64,000 nt of DNA, from NCBI RefSeq assembly GCF_042651465.1, contig NZ_JBHSCZ010000001.1:310001-374000 (forward strand). The letters are read 5' to 3'. A program made the position numbers and the translations under genes. Below, piece after piece: positions 1 through 9,024 of the stretch. Below the pieces are notes generated by a model. It did not search any database and had not been told where the DNA came from. It worked only from the letters and a program-made list of their open reading frames with translations. The first letter of the stretch is position 1; the number at the start of each line of letters is the position of its first letter. The DNA is from Ferruginibacter yonginensis (GTDB taxonomy: Bacteria > Bacteroidota > Bacteroidia > Chitinophagales > Chitinophagaceae).

Positions 1-1
1 A

Positions 2-427
2 CGTACTTATTTAGATGACCCAGAAACGGGTGAACCAAATTACCGTATTACCAACCGTGGTGGTAAAGGTGTTAAAACCATTAATGTTACTGAAAAAACA
101 GGTGGACTTGCAGGTTTAATAGATGTAACTGAAACTCAAGATTTAATGATTACCTGCGTATCGGGCATTACCATACGTATGGCAGTTAATAAAATTAGTG
201 AACAAAGCAGGGCTACACAAGGTGTTAAATTAATAAGGGTTGATGAAGGCGATAAAATTGCAGCCATCACCAGTATTGATGAGCAAGAAGAAGATGAAAC
301 TGTAGTAACCTTAGATGAAAATGGTAATGTTATTGAAAATGTAACAGCTAGCGATGAAATTTCATCTGACGAAAACGATACTACCGCAACAGGGGATGAT
401 GAAATAAACGAAACACCCACCGCATAA
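2..427 (+). CDS. gyrA: DNA gyrase subunit A, C-terminal end (partial)
   Basis: The reading frame is open from the left edge to a TAA at 425-427, giving the last 141 residues. The segment around 'NRGGKGVKTINVTEKTG' is the final blade region of the GyrA C-terminal beta-pinwheel, which wraps DNA around the A2B2 gyrase during ATP-driven negative supercoiling. It is followed by an acidic, low-complexity tail (about 50 residues rich in D, E and T), which is usual for GyrA. The catalytic tyrosine and breakage-reunion domain lie outside the window. Identification rests on the pinwheel motif; a ParC-like paralogue is less likely because of the length and acidic tail. Confidence 0.92.
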   Translation, partial: RTYLDDPETGEPNYRITNRGGKGVKTINVTEKTGGLAGLIDVTETQDLMITCVSGITIRMAVNKISEQSRATQGVKLIRVDEGDKIAAITSIDEQEEDETVVTLDENGNVIENVTASDEISSDENDTTATGDDEINETPTA

Positions 428-452
428 ATTGAAGTATCAAACCATATATTTA

Positions 453-486
453 CAAAAGCCTCCAATTGTGGAGGCTTTTGTTTGAT
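453..486 (+). terminator. Rho-independent terminator after gyrA
   Basis: A perfect inverted repeat (CAAAAGCCTCC ... GGAGGCTTTTG) with a short AATTGT-type loop lies 25 bp after the gyrA stop codon and runs into a T-rich stretch. The palindrome could also work on the other strand, but no gene there needs it. Confidence 0.85.
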
Positions 487-632
487 TATAAACGGGTGTA
501 TTTTGAAATTATCTATTTAACATAATATTAATTATAGGATATAATTTAATGGTAGAATAGCAGGCAATCGCATTACAATAAAATGATTATCAATACATTA
601 TTTATAGGTAACCAAAAACGTATTTTAAAACA

Positions 633-640
633 TAACTTTG
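633..640 (+). promoter_or_regulatory. -7 box of the RNA helicase promoter
   Basis: TAACTTTG matches the Bacteroidota primary-sigma -7 consensus TAnnTTTG. It ends only 4 bp before the ATG at 645, so transcription would start at or next to the start codon and give a leaderless or nearly leaderless mRNA. No clear -33 TTG/TTTG is present at the expected distance, so the call is moderate. Confidence 0.45.
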
Positions 641-644
641 CCAA

Positions 645-1973
645 ATGAATATCAATGAATCAAATAGTCAACAGTATTTAGAAAGACTAAAAATTAAGCA
701 ACTCAACGAAATGCAATTAGCAGCGTTGAAAGCTACAGAAAATAACAATGAAATTGTTTTATTATCAGCCACTGGCTCAGGTAAAACCTTGGCTTTTTTA
801 CTACCTGTTTTAAATAGTTTAGATGTTGCAAATAAAAATACGCAGGCACTTATTTTAGTGCCTAGTCGTGAGTTAGCCTTACAAATTGAAACCGTTTTAA
901 AACAAATGCAAACAGGTTTTAAAGTAACGGCTTGTTATGGTGGACATAAACGTGAAATTGAAGAAAATAATTTGGTACAAGCCCCTGCCATCATTATTGG
1001 CACGGCTGGTCGTACGGCTGATCATATTCGCAGAAACAACATCATTACAAAAGATATTAAATTTTTAGTGTTAGATGAGTTTGATAAAAGTTTAGAATTA
1101 GGCTTTTTAGAAGAAATGGCTTTTATTTTGCAAGCTTTACCCAACGTGCAAAAACGCATGCTTACATCAGCTACCAATGCTGTTGAAATACCTGCGTTTG
1201 TTGCAATGAAAACGCCTGAAACACTTAATTTTTTGCCAGATGAACCGGTTGCCAACGAAAAGTTACGCATCAATACTGTATTGAGCGATGATAAAGACAA
1301 GTTACAAACCTTGCTACAAATGGTTTGTTATTTTGGTAATACATCAACTATTATTTTTTGCAACCATAGAGATGCGGTTGAACGTACCAGTAATTTCTTG
1401 GCTGAACAAGGTATCATCAATGTTTTTTATCATGGTGGTATGGAGCAACACGATCGTGAAGTTGCTTTAACAAAATTTAGAAATACTACATCAGATATTT
1501 TGGTAACTACAGATTTGGCTAGTCGTGGTTTAGATATAGCCGATATCAGAAATATTGTGCATTATCATATACCGCATGAAGAAGCCGCTTTTACACACCG
1601 TAATGGCCGTACTGCACGTATGAATGCAACAGGTAATGTGTACGTTATTTATGCTGAAGATGAAAAATTACCGGAGTACATTACAACCGACGCCACTGTT
1701 TTTACTATTCCTGAAAAATTAAGTTTACCAGAAAAACCAAAATGGAGTACCCTATTTATTGCAGCTGGTAAAAAAGATAAAATTAATAAAATTGATATTG
1801 TTGGTTTTTTAAGCAATAAAGCTCACTTGAAAAAAGATGATATTGGTCTTATTGAAGTAAAAGATTTCACCGCTTTTGCAGCTATTAGAAAATCAAAAAT
1901 TGGTAATGTGGTTGAGTTGGTGAAGAATGAAAAAATTAAAAATAAAAAAGTAAAAATAGCAGTAGCAAAATAA
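645..1973 (+). CDS. DEAD-box ATP-dependent RNA helicase with DbpA-like RNA-binding tail
   Basis: A 442-residue cytoplasmic RNA helicase, expected to remodel rRNA or mRNA duplexes. Motifs in order: Q-motif glutamine near residue 24, Walker A SATGSGKT (41-48), motif Ia PSRELALQ (73-80), Ib GTAGR (119-123), motif II as DEFD (144-147) instead of DEAD, SAT (175-177), motif V TTDLASRGLD (288-297) and motif VI HRNGRTAR (318-325). The last ~75 residues, beginning WSTLFIAAGKKDK, resemble the DbpA/CsdA RNA-binding domain, which in DbpA docks on 23S rRNA; the RNA target here is inferred. It is a single-gene unit between gyrA and a convergent barrel gene. Confidence 0.9.
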   Translation: MNINESNSQQYLERLKIKQLNEMQLAALKATENNNEIVLLSATGSGKTLAFLLPVLNSLDVANKNTQALILVPSRELALQIETVLKQMQTGFKVTACYGGHKREIEENNLVQAPAIIIGTAGRTADHIRRNNIITKDIKFLVLDEFDKSLELGFLEEMAFILQALPNVQKRMLTSATNAVEIPAFVAMKTPETLNFLPDEPVANEKLRINTVLSDDKDKLQTLLQMVCYFGNTSTIIFCNHRDAVERTSNFLAEQGIINVFYHGGMEQHDREVALTKFRNTTSDILVTTDLASRGLDIADIRNIVHYHIPHEEAAFTHRNGRTARMNATGNVYVIYAEDEKLPEYITTDATVFTIPEKLSLPEKPKWSTLFIAAGKKDKINKIDIVGFLSNKAHLKKDDIGLIEVKDFTAFAAIRKSKIGNVVELVKNEKIKNKKVKIAVAK

Positions 1974-1990
1974 GTTTTAAAGTAATACGC

Positions 1991-2025
1991 AAAAAAATGT
2001 CGTGCAAATTGCACGACATTTTTTT
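1991..2025. terminator. Bidirectional terminator between convergent genes
   Basis: A nearly perfect palindrome (AAAAAAATGTCGTGCAA / TTGCACGACATTTTTTT) with A- and T-tracts on its outer sides. It is placed to stop transcription of both the helicase (plus) and the barrel gene ending at 2050 (minus). Confidence 0.88.
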
Positions 2026-2049
2026 ATAAAGAAACTTTTGTTTTTTTGA

Positions 2050-4848
2050 TTAAAAACCCGGACCACCCATCATTCTCATGCCACCACCAGGGCCGCCCAT
2101 TTGCATGTTAGCGCCTGCTTTGCTACCATCAAACTTACTAAAACGAAATACAAAAGTAAGTAAGTAATAACGCCCTAACCTGTTTGAACGAGTATCAGTA
2201 ATTGAATATGCAGTAACATTTCTGCTCACACTCGTATTTTGATTTAACAAATCAAATACTTGTGCTTTTATAGCAGCGTTCTTCTTTTTAAAGATGCTTT
2301 TTTCTAATGTACCATTAATGATTAATGGGTTGGCTACTACATTATCAGCGTATCCTTTATTAATTGTTTTTTCAAGATCGTAACTGAAATTAACATCATT
2401 TTTAAAGAACATTCTTGATGAATGGGTGATATTAAAAGCTTTGATATTACTGTTACTATTGCTCGATTGTACTAATGAATACTTATTTTCGTTAAACGTG
2501 AAATTAAAGCCTGCGCTGGTTTCTAGCCATTTTTTTAATTTATAATCAGTAGAAAAACGCTGTGCAACTATCCAGTTTTTACCCGTATTTTTTTCGAAAT
2601 TAATGAATGAAATATTGTTGTTATAGTTAACCGTACCACCATAATTCACTACATATTTTCTATTTTTAAATGGTATTGAGTAAGTATAAAATGCATTTAC
2701 ATTGTAATATCCTTTTGCATTCAAATACCTGGTTTCTTGTAAACCAAAACCTTTTGGTAATACATTACTTACAATCTTATCAGAAACAAGCGATGCACTA
2801 ATGTTACCAAAAAATACTTTACCGCTAATAAAATCAAAATTGTTATAACGCATACTGAAAGTGTTGGTAAACTCAGGACGTAAATTGGGGTTACCTAAAA
2901 TGATATTTTGTCTGTTAGAAAAATCATACACCGGTTGTAATTGTTGGTACGTTGGTTGGTTACTACTACCATTATAGTTTAAGTTAAACGACCTGCTTTT
3001 TGAGAAGTTATATGCAAAACGTACTACCGGAAAAAAGTTTACGATATTTTGTTTGTATTGTAATTTATTACCCGTTAACGTGTTGCTTTCAATGGTTGCA
3101 GGTTGCACAGCCAAACCTACTGAGTAATTGTATTTCTTTTCAGTTGTTCTAAAGTTTACACCAAAACGATTGGTAGTGTAAATATTATCTAAAATATTGG
3201 TCAAACTATCAACCATTGTTTTGCTATTACCATTTACATCAAAAGTTTCTTTATCGTTACCCACAAAACGACGGTTGTAAGCATAATTAAATTCTAAACT
3301 TCTTTTTTTAGTTAATTGCTCGTTGAATGATGCACTTACACCATAGTTATGGTTGTTATTATTTTGGGTAATATTTTGGTTGATGATGGAATTGAATACC
3401 GGCGTACCATTGTTGTAAAAAATAGTGGTATTCACAATATCATCATTAGCATCTGTACCTGAACCACCACCTGTAAAGTTGAGCGATAAGGTTCTACCCT
3501 TCTTTTTAAAACGGTGATTAAATAAAATACTACCACTAATGTTGGGGGTTTGTGATGTATTAAAATCTTTGTTTGTACCGTTGTTGCGTAGGCTACCTTT
3601 TGAATCGAAAAAGTTGAAAGCCGATTGATAATCATCACTCACTTTACGGTACGTAACATTCGGGTTAATTTTAATGTAGTTGAATGAATCAATTTTATAC
3701 TCCACATTAAATGAAAAACGATGGTTATCAGTAACTGAATAATCGGTTGTTTGTTGTTGGTTTAATTGCGAACTATCACGTTGAATGTTTATTTGATTCA
3801 CATTATTTAAAACAGTATTGGCTTTTTGAGAAAAACTATAACTACCATACAACGATAATTTTGGTGAAATTTCATCACGATAATTGGCACCTATTGATTT
3901 GGTTACACCAATACCATCGCTACTACCTAAACCGCCAAAAGGTGAACCTGCCCCTCCAAAAGCCCTGATCATAGAACCGGCAATAGCCCCTGCCCCTCCG
4001 GTTAAATTACCAAAGTTGAACAAACTTGCATTGGTATTATTGAGGTTACCAAACACTGAAATTTGTTGGTTGTTATTAAAACGATTGACTGAAAGTGAGG
4101 TTTGATAACGCTCTTCAGTACCACCACCTAAACTTACGTTACCAAAATAACCTTTGTTTTTATCTTTTTTAAGTTGAATGTTAAGGGTTTTTGTAGGGTC
4201 ACCATCTTTAATACCGGTAAAGGCAGCTTGGTCGCCATAATCATCAATAATTTGTACTTTATCAACCATATCAGCATTTAACTGTCGGGTTGCTGTAGTT
4301 ACATCACCGCCAAAAAACTCTTTACCATTTACTTTTACTTTGGTAACTTCTTTACCTTGGGCGGTTACTTTACCATCTTTATCAACTTGTACGCCGGGTA
4401 AGTTTTTTAAAATTTGCTCTACATTATCGTTTTTACGAAACATAGTGCTATCAATTTTGTACGATACGGTATCTTCCTTAATTTGTACCCTTGCCGATTC
4501 AATGGTTACAGTTTCCAAGGTATTGCTACCAGGCGTCATTATCACATCATTGTTATTTACGGCTGATGTTGCGCCAGTAAAATCATACGTATCAACAAAC
4601 TTTTTAAAGCCTATGTATGAAATTGTTACTACAGCCTTTGTTGGTTTTACTTTTGTAAAAGTATAAACACCTTTTGCGTTGGTTATTGCTTTTAAAGTAT
4701 CTTTTGAGCCAATGTACGATAAAGTAACAGTAGCATTTACCAATGCTTTTCCATCATCTGCCTTCACTGAACCAGTTACCACAATGTTTTGTTGCGCCTG
4801 TGTGGTTAAAATTGCAAACAAGCCTAAAAACGTAAAAATTACTTTCAT
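2050..4848 (-). CDS. Outer-membrane beta-barrel protein (TonB-receptor-like, CarboxypepD_reg + barrel)
   Basis: A 932-residue outer-membrane protein. Residues 1-18 form a signal peptide (cleavage after TQA). Residues ~22-110 are a carboxypeptidase-D regulatory-like beta-sandwich (GSVKADDGKALVNATVTL), then a plug-like segment (~130-240, with NLPGVQVDKDGKVTAQG and KVNGKEFFGGD) and a long asparagine- and aromatic-rich barrel. It fits the 'outer membrane beta-barrel' family (OMP_b-brl_3) more than classical SusC: no SusD partner follows. The C-terminus is an unusual Gly/Met run (GGPGGGMRMMGG) instead of the typical terminal barrel strand ending in F, although the last residue is F. Substrate unknown. 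Confidence 0.82.
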   Translation of the reverse strand: MKVIFTFLGLFAILTTQAQQNIVVTGSVKADDGKALVNATVTLSYIGSKDTLKAITNAKGVYTFTKVKPTKAVVTISYIGFKKFVDTYDFTGATSAVNNNDVIMTPGSNTLETVTIESARVQIKEDTVSYKIDSTMFRKNDNVEQILKNLPGVQVDKDGKVTAQGKEVTKVKVNGKEFFGGDVTTATRQLNADMVDKVQIIDDYGDQAAFTGIKDGDPTKTLNIQLKKDKNKGYFGNVSLGGGTEERYQTSLSVNRFNNNQQISVFGNLNNTNASLFNFGNLTGGAGAIAGSMIRAFGGAGSPFGGLGSSDGIGVTKSIGANYRDEISPKLSLYGSYSFSQKANTVLNNVNQINIQRDSSQLNQQQTTDYSVTDNHRFSFNVEYKIDSFNYIKINPNVTYRKVSDDYQSAFNFFDSKGSLRNNGTNKDFNTSQTPNISGSILFNHRFKKKGRTLSLNFTGGGSGTDANDDIVNTTIFYNNGTPVFNSIINQNITQNNNNHNYGVSASFNEQLTKKRSLEFNYAYNRRFVGNDKETFDVNGNSKTMVDSLTNILDNIYTTNRFGVNFRTTEKKYNYSVGLAVQPATIESNTLTGNKLQYKQNIVNFFPVVRFAYNFSKSRSFNLNYNGSSNQPTYQQLQPVYDFSNRQNIILGNPNLRPEFTNTFSMRYNNFDFISGKVFFGNISASLVSDKIVSNVLPKGFGLQETRYLNAKGYYNVNAFYTYSIPFKNRKYVVNYGGTVNYNNNISFINFEKNTGKNWIVAQRFSTDYKLKKWLETSAGFNFTFNENKYSLVQSSNSNSNIKAFNITHSSRMFFKNDVNFSYDLEKTINKGYADNVVANPLIINGTLEKSIFKKKNAAIKAQVFDLLNQNTSVSRNVTAYSITDTRSNRLGRYYLLTFVFRFSKFDGSKAGANMQMGGPGGGMRMMGGPGF

Positions 4849-4929
4849 TTGATGTTGTTATAGAGGTTGTAGTTAATATTTTTAATTGCAAATACTTATT
4901 AATTGAAGTAATTGCAATTAAATCAGCAC

Positions 4930-4937
4930 AAAAGTAC
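4930..4937 (-). promoter_or_regulatory. -7 box for the 2050-4848 barrel gene
   Basis: On the minus strand the sequence reads TACTTTTG, an exact TAnnTTTG match, about 80 bp upstream of the start codon. This predicts a 5' leader of ~75 nt. Confidence 0.55.
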
Positions 4938-5001
4938 GCATACGTAACTTGTCGTAGTTGCCGTTTATCAAAAAAATATTGCCTTTAAAGTGATTAACTA
5001 A

Positions 5002-6123
5002 CTATGCTTGTGGGATAGCGGTACCTGATTTTTTAAAATTTTCAATAAAATTGATCACCATTTCATTGAAAACTGGTGCTTCGTTAAATAGAAATTGTTG
5101 TTGTATAGGCAACGAATAAATGGGTAAATCGGCTAATTCTTTTTCGAATTTTTTTAAACGAACACCATCTTTTTCGGTGGTGATAATCATTTTATTTGTA
5201 GATACTATTTTTTGAAAATGCTTTTTAATATCCTTTAAATCGGTACTTGTAAAAATATGATGATCTGCATATTTTATCATATCGTAGCTATGTACCAAGC
5301 CTGTAATAAATTCCTTCATAGGTTTTGGGTTGGCTATACCTGTAATTAACAACACATCGCTATTGGTACTAATGCCTACGGTTTGTTTACTAAAAAGATG
5401 ATAGGGATCACCATAAACAATTTCAGTAAAAAATATTTTTTGATGTGGTAACATCTTCAATTCTTTTTCAATAGCATCTTTTTCAGCGATTGTTAAATCA
5501 GGTTTACATTTGGTTACCACAATAATATCCGCTCTTTTGCTACTTAACTTCACATCTCTCAAATCGCCTGCTGGCATCATCAAATCTCTACTGTACAAAT
5601 TTTTATATTCAGTAAGTAAAATGTTTAAACCTGCTTTTACACTCCGGTGTTGAAAAGCATCGTCTAAAATAATTACATCCGTAAAGGGTTTATCTTGCAG
5701 TATTAATGGTATAGCAACCAAACGCTCCTCACCTACTGCAACTGAAATATCAGCAAACTTTTCATGAAACTGCATGGGTTCATCACCAATTTCTAAAGCT
5801 GTGGTTCGTTCGTTTGCTAAAGTGTACCCTTTTGTTTTGCGTTTGTAACCCCTACTTAAAGTGGCTACTTGATAATTTTTTTTAAGTACGCTTATTAAAT
5901 ATTCTGCCATGGGTGTTTTACCCGTACCACCTACAGCCAAATTGCCTACACATATTAATGGGAAATTAAAAGAAGCTGATTTGAAAATTTTTTTATCGAA
6001 CAAATAGTTTCTCACAATAATAATACCTCCATAAATCAATGAAAAGGGAAATAATAAGTATCTAAAACTTTTAAGCAAGTGGTTAATTTTTAAAATGCGT
6101 AAATACGATTGGGCGTTATGCAA
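5002..6123 (-). CDS. lpxK: Tetraacyldisaccharide 4'-kinase (lipid A)
   Basis: LpxK phosphorylates the 4' position of the lipid A disaccharide at the inner-membrane face, using ATP. The 373-residue length fits the family. It has an N-terminal hydrophobic/amphipathic anchor (~20-45), the P-loop VGNLAVGGTGKTP (59-71) and the downstream LSRGYKRKTKG segment typical of LpxK. The start overlaps the preceding 5-FTHF cyclo-ligase by 34 bp, so translation is probably coupled. It is the last gene of a five-gene minus-strand cluster. Confidence 0.93.
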   Translation of the reverse strand: MHNAQSYLRILKINHLLKSFRYLLFPFSLIYGGIIIVRNYLFDKKIFKSASFNFPLICVGNLAVGGTGKTPMAEYLISVLKKNYQVATLSRGYKRKTKGYTLANERTTALEIGDEPMQFHEKFADISVAVGEERLVAIPLILQDKPFTDVIILDDAFQHRSVKAGLNILLTEYKNLYSRDLMMPAGDLRDVKLSSKRADIIVVTKCKPDLTIAEKDAIEKELKMLPHQKIFFTEIVYGDPYHLFSKQTVGISTNSDVLLITGIANPKPMKEFITGLVHSYDMIKYADHHIFTSTDLKDIKKHFQKIVSTNKMIITTEKDGVRLKKFEKELADLPIYSLPIQQQFLFNEAPVFNEMVINFIENFKKSGTAIPQA

Positions 6124-6656
6124 AAGTCTAACTTTTCATCCAAATAATGAACATCATCAATGATGGCTGGTTCAAAAAAACTGATACCAATTAATATGAT
6201 ATTTTGTTTGCATTGGGCAATAAATTTATCGTAAAAACCCTTGCCATAACCAACCCTGTAGCCTTGTTCATTAAAAGTAAGCAATGGCACCAACATCATA
6301 TCAATATCAGTAGGTGCTAGTGGTGTACCATCAATAGGTTCATCAATACCATAACTATTCACATCAAAATAAGTATCGGGTTCTACTTCAAAAGCTTGTA
6401 AAGTATTGTTGGTAAAATTAGCAACTGGGTAAACCAATCGTGTTGCTGGGTTTTTAAAAATACAATATTCTTCAATTAAAACCGGATTATACTCTGCTAG
6501 CTTTTGTATGGGTGCATACGTCATCACCACATCAGGAAAACTAATGGGTAATTGCTGAAACTGTATCAATATTAAATCTTCAAGCTTATCTTTTTTAGCA
6601 GCAGTAAGTGCTAATCTTTTCTGTTTGTATAATGTTCGTAAAGCAGCTTTGGTCAT
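6090..6656 (-). CDS. 5-formyltetrahydrofolate cyclo-ligase
   Basis: A 188-residue cytosolic enzyme converting 5-formyl-THF and ATP to 5,10-methenyl-THF. The diagnostic C-terminal motif GYRVGYGKGFYDKF is present (~135-148), as is the basic N-terminus (LRTLYKQKRLAL) typical of the family. It sits 19 bp after hutG and overlaps lpxK. Its position after two histidine-degradation genes may reflect a one-carbon link, but HutG releases formamide and not a folate derivative, so I treat this as simple co-transcription. Confidence 0.92.
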   Translation of the reverse strand: MTKAALRTLYKQKRLALTAAKKDKLEDLILIQFQQLPISFPDVVMTYAPIQKLAEYNPVLIEEYCIFKNPATRLVYPVANFTNNTLQAFEVEPDTYFDVNSYGIDEPIDGTPLAPTDIDMMLVPLLTFNEQGYRVGYGKGFYDKFIAQCKQNIILIGISFFEPAIIDDVHYLDEKLDFCITPNRIYAF

Positions 6657-6675
6657 ACCTACTATTTACTAATAC

Positions 6676-7725
6676 TTAACGTTCGTTCATGCCTTTTACA
6701 AAATCACTCACCAAATAGCTGAGTAGTTTACCTACTGTTTCATCTTTACGCCCATCGTTTAAATGACAAGCAGCTTCACAAATATGCAAGTAGGCCACTT
6801 TGCTATGACTAGCAGTGTAAGTAATATATTGCCTTGCTTGTAAAGCCGTAATACCTGAAGGAGATGTGGCGCTGCTTAATGTATTTTGAATGGCATCCAT
6901 ATCTAACTCAATGCCAGTGTACGTATCATTGGTGAACTCCACTGCTTGTGCAATGGCTTGTATAAAATTCTTTTTTTCTCTTACAAAAATATCTTCATAT
7001 GAGGTGTATTGCATAAATACATTCGATTGTACATCTGCCAATACATTTTGTGGGATGTAGTTTTCGTGTAAACCTACCATACTATATTTTCCTAAGTAAC
7101 CATCTGTTTCAGCATAACGAAATCCGTTACCACTGTGCCTGCCCTCCATGGTTCTATAATCAGTATGTGCATCTAAATTGATACAGTTTAACTGGGCTAA
7201 AGGAATGGTATTATTTTTTGATAAACCTTTTGATACACCTTTCAATAATGGGTAAGCGTTGTTATGCCCACCTCCAATTACGATTGGTATTTTGCCCGAT
7301 GCAGCAATGGTTTTCATTAAATTTTCAACTTCATCATCAATCGTATTTACAGCATGCCTATATGCATCAACTTTTTCAGCATCGTTGTAAGCATTGTTTT
7401 CAATAAGGTATTTAATATCGCCAAAATCAAAATGTCCGAGCAACAATACATCTTCACCCGTACAAAAATCGTTGCTTTGAATATTTAAAAAAGATTGTAA
7501 AAAAGGTGTCCAAGCTGTATCTGCACCACCAATACCATTATTTGCCTTCACTCCAATATCTTCTGGTATACCTACTAATACATACTTTGCTGGGTTTTGT
7601 TGTAACACTTGTGGCCACTCTCCTTTTGATAAATATTGTATACGTTCACCCAATTTGGTTTCAAACTTTCGTTGTTTGGTGAGTGAAATAATATCATGCT
7701 TATTTAAAAATTTGAAGTGTTTCAT
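6676..7725 (-). CDS. hutG: Formimidoylglutamase (histidine degradation)
   Basis: A ureohydrolase-fold enzyme of 349 residues that hydrolyses N-formimidoyl-L-glutamate to glutamate and formamide, the last step of the Hut pathway. Binuclear manganese ligands are visible: GGGHNN (151-156, His154), DAHTD (185-189) and ELDMD (273-277). Arginase and agmatinase share these motifs, but the direct neighbour hutI 36 bp upstream makes formimidoylglutamase the best call. The divergent N-terminus, with no arginase-like glycine pattern, fits the Bacteroidota HutG subgroup. Confidence 0.88.
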   Translation of the reverse strand: MKHFKFLNKHDIISLTKQRKFETKLGERIQYLSKGEWPQVLQQNPAKYVLVGIPEDIGVKANNGIGGADTAWTPFLQSFLNIQSNDFCTGEDVLLLGHFDFGDIKYLIENNAYNDAEKVDAYRHAVNTIDDEVENLMKTIAASGKIPIVIGGGHNNAYPLLKGVSKGLSKNNTIPLAQLNCINLDAHTDYRTMEGRHSGNGFRYAETDGYLGKYSMVGLHENYIPQNVLADVQSNVFMQYTSYEDIFVREKKNFIQAIAQAVEFTNDTYTGIELDMDAIQNTLSSATSPSGITALQARQYITYTASHSKVAYLHICEAACHLNDGRKDETVGKLLSYLVSDFVKGMNER

Positions 7726-7761
7726 ATGTTCAATTTTTTTGATGGAGTTTTTTTATGAATA

Positions 7762-9021
7762 TTAATGTGGTTGTTGCACCCAATTACCTTTTATCATTAC
7801 TTTATCAATATTATTGCTACTAAAGCTATAAAACAAATAATCAATAGAAGGTATTTTTTTTGTAAAAATTAAATCAGCTCTTTTGCCTATCATAATTGAG
7901 CCGGTGATGCTTTCGCATTCCATAGCATACGCACCATTTATGGTAGCAGCGTTTATTACTTCGGCAGGTAACATTTTCATTTGTATGCAACTTAAGGCGG
8001 TAACAAAATTCATATTGCCCGATGGTGATGAACCGGGGTTGAAATCTGATGCTAACGTTACAGCAGCCCCAGCATTAATTAATGCCCTAGCAGGTTGATA
8101 AGGCATGCGTAAAAAAAACGCAGCAGTGGGCAACAATGTACTGCACCCTTTGTATTGTCCTAATAAAGCAATATCATGATCAGTTAAAGTTTCTAAATGA
8201 TCGAGAGAGAGGGCATTGTTTGCAATACCTACTTCAATACCACCAATACTGTTTAGCTGGTTTACATGTAGCTTTGGTTTTAAACCAATGGCCAAAGCGG
8301 CAGTGCAAATTTGTTGTGTTTCTTCTGGAGAAAAAAAGCCAGTCTCACAAAATACATCTATATAATCTGCTAAGTTTTCTTCTTTAATAATCGGCAACAT
8401 TTCATGAATGATGCTATCAACATACCCTTGATGATTTTCTTTGTATGATAATGGATAAGTATGTGCACCTAAAAAAGTTGCTTTAATAATAACATCAGTG
8501 TGTTGTTGTAATCTTTTGATTACCCTGAGCATCTTTATTTCGGCTTCAACGGTTAAACCATAACCACTTTTTATTTCAATAGCGCCTGTGCCTAAAGCAC
8601 TTAATTCATGTATTCTCTCAAGGGCTGCTTCAAATAATTCTTCTTCCCTGGTATTGGCTAATTTTTGAGCAGAGTTTAAAATACCCCCACCTTTTGCTGC
8701 AATTTCAGCATAACTTAGCCCATTAATTTTATCAACAAATTCATTTTCTCTGCTGCCTGCAAACACAATGTGGGTGTGGCTATCGCACCAACAAGGTAAA
8801 ATAAATTGTCCATCAACATCTACAATATTATTGGGTAAATTAGGCATATCTTCTTGCAAAGTAGCCATAGCACCAAATGCTTTAATGATACCATCTTCTA
8901 CCAATAAATAGGCATTGTCAATACACGGCAATGTGGCCAATGCTGCACCCCTCAATAATTGGTTGTGCGTACGTACATTTACCAATGATTGTATGTTTGT
9001 AAATAATTGTAATTGGTGCAT
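7762..9021 (-). CDS. hutI: Imidazolonepropionase (histidine degradation)
   Basis: A 419-residue amidohydrolase opening the ring of 4-imidazolone-5-propanoate to N-formimidoylglutamate. The metal-binding motif CDSHTHIVFAGSRENEF is seen near residues 79-95, with GGGILNS and TGAIEIKSGYGL characteristic of HutI, and a late DFNPGSSPSGNM segment. It starts 3 bp after the Mur ligase stop, so the two are probably co-transcribed. It provides the substrate for HutG encoded next. Confidence 0.95.
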   Translation of the reverse strand: MHQLQLFTNIQSLVNVRTHNQLLRGAALATLPCIDNAYLLVEDGIIKAFGAMATLQEDMPNLPNNIVDVDGQFILPCWCDSHTHIVFAGSRENEFVDKINGLSYAEIAAKGGGILNSAQKLANTREEELFEAALERIHELSALGTGAIEIKSGYGLTVEAEIKMLRVIKRLQQHTDVIIKATFLGAHTYPLSYKENHQGYVDSIIHEMLPIIKEENLADYIDVFCETGFFSPEETQQICTAALAIGLKPKLHVNQLNSIGGIEVGIANNALSLDHLETLTDHDIALLGQYKGCSTLLPTAAFFLRMPYQPARALINAGAAVTLASDFNPGSSPSGNMNFVTALSCIQMKMLPAEVINAATINGAYAMECESITGSIMIGKRADLIFTKKIPSIDYLFYSFSSNNIDKVMIKGNWVQQPH

Positions 9022-9024
9022 GTT

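Noticed and set aside
6090..9021. Folate-linked formimino transfer pathway
   Set aside because: The Hut end enzyme is HutG, which releases formamide; no FTCD-type transferase is present, so the cyclo-ligase is not clearly part of the pathway.
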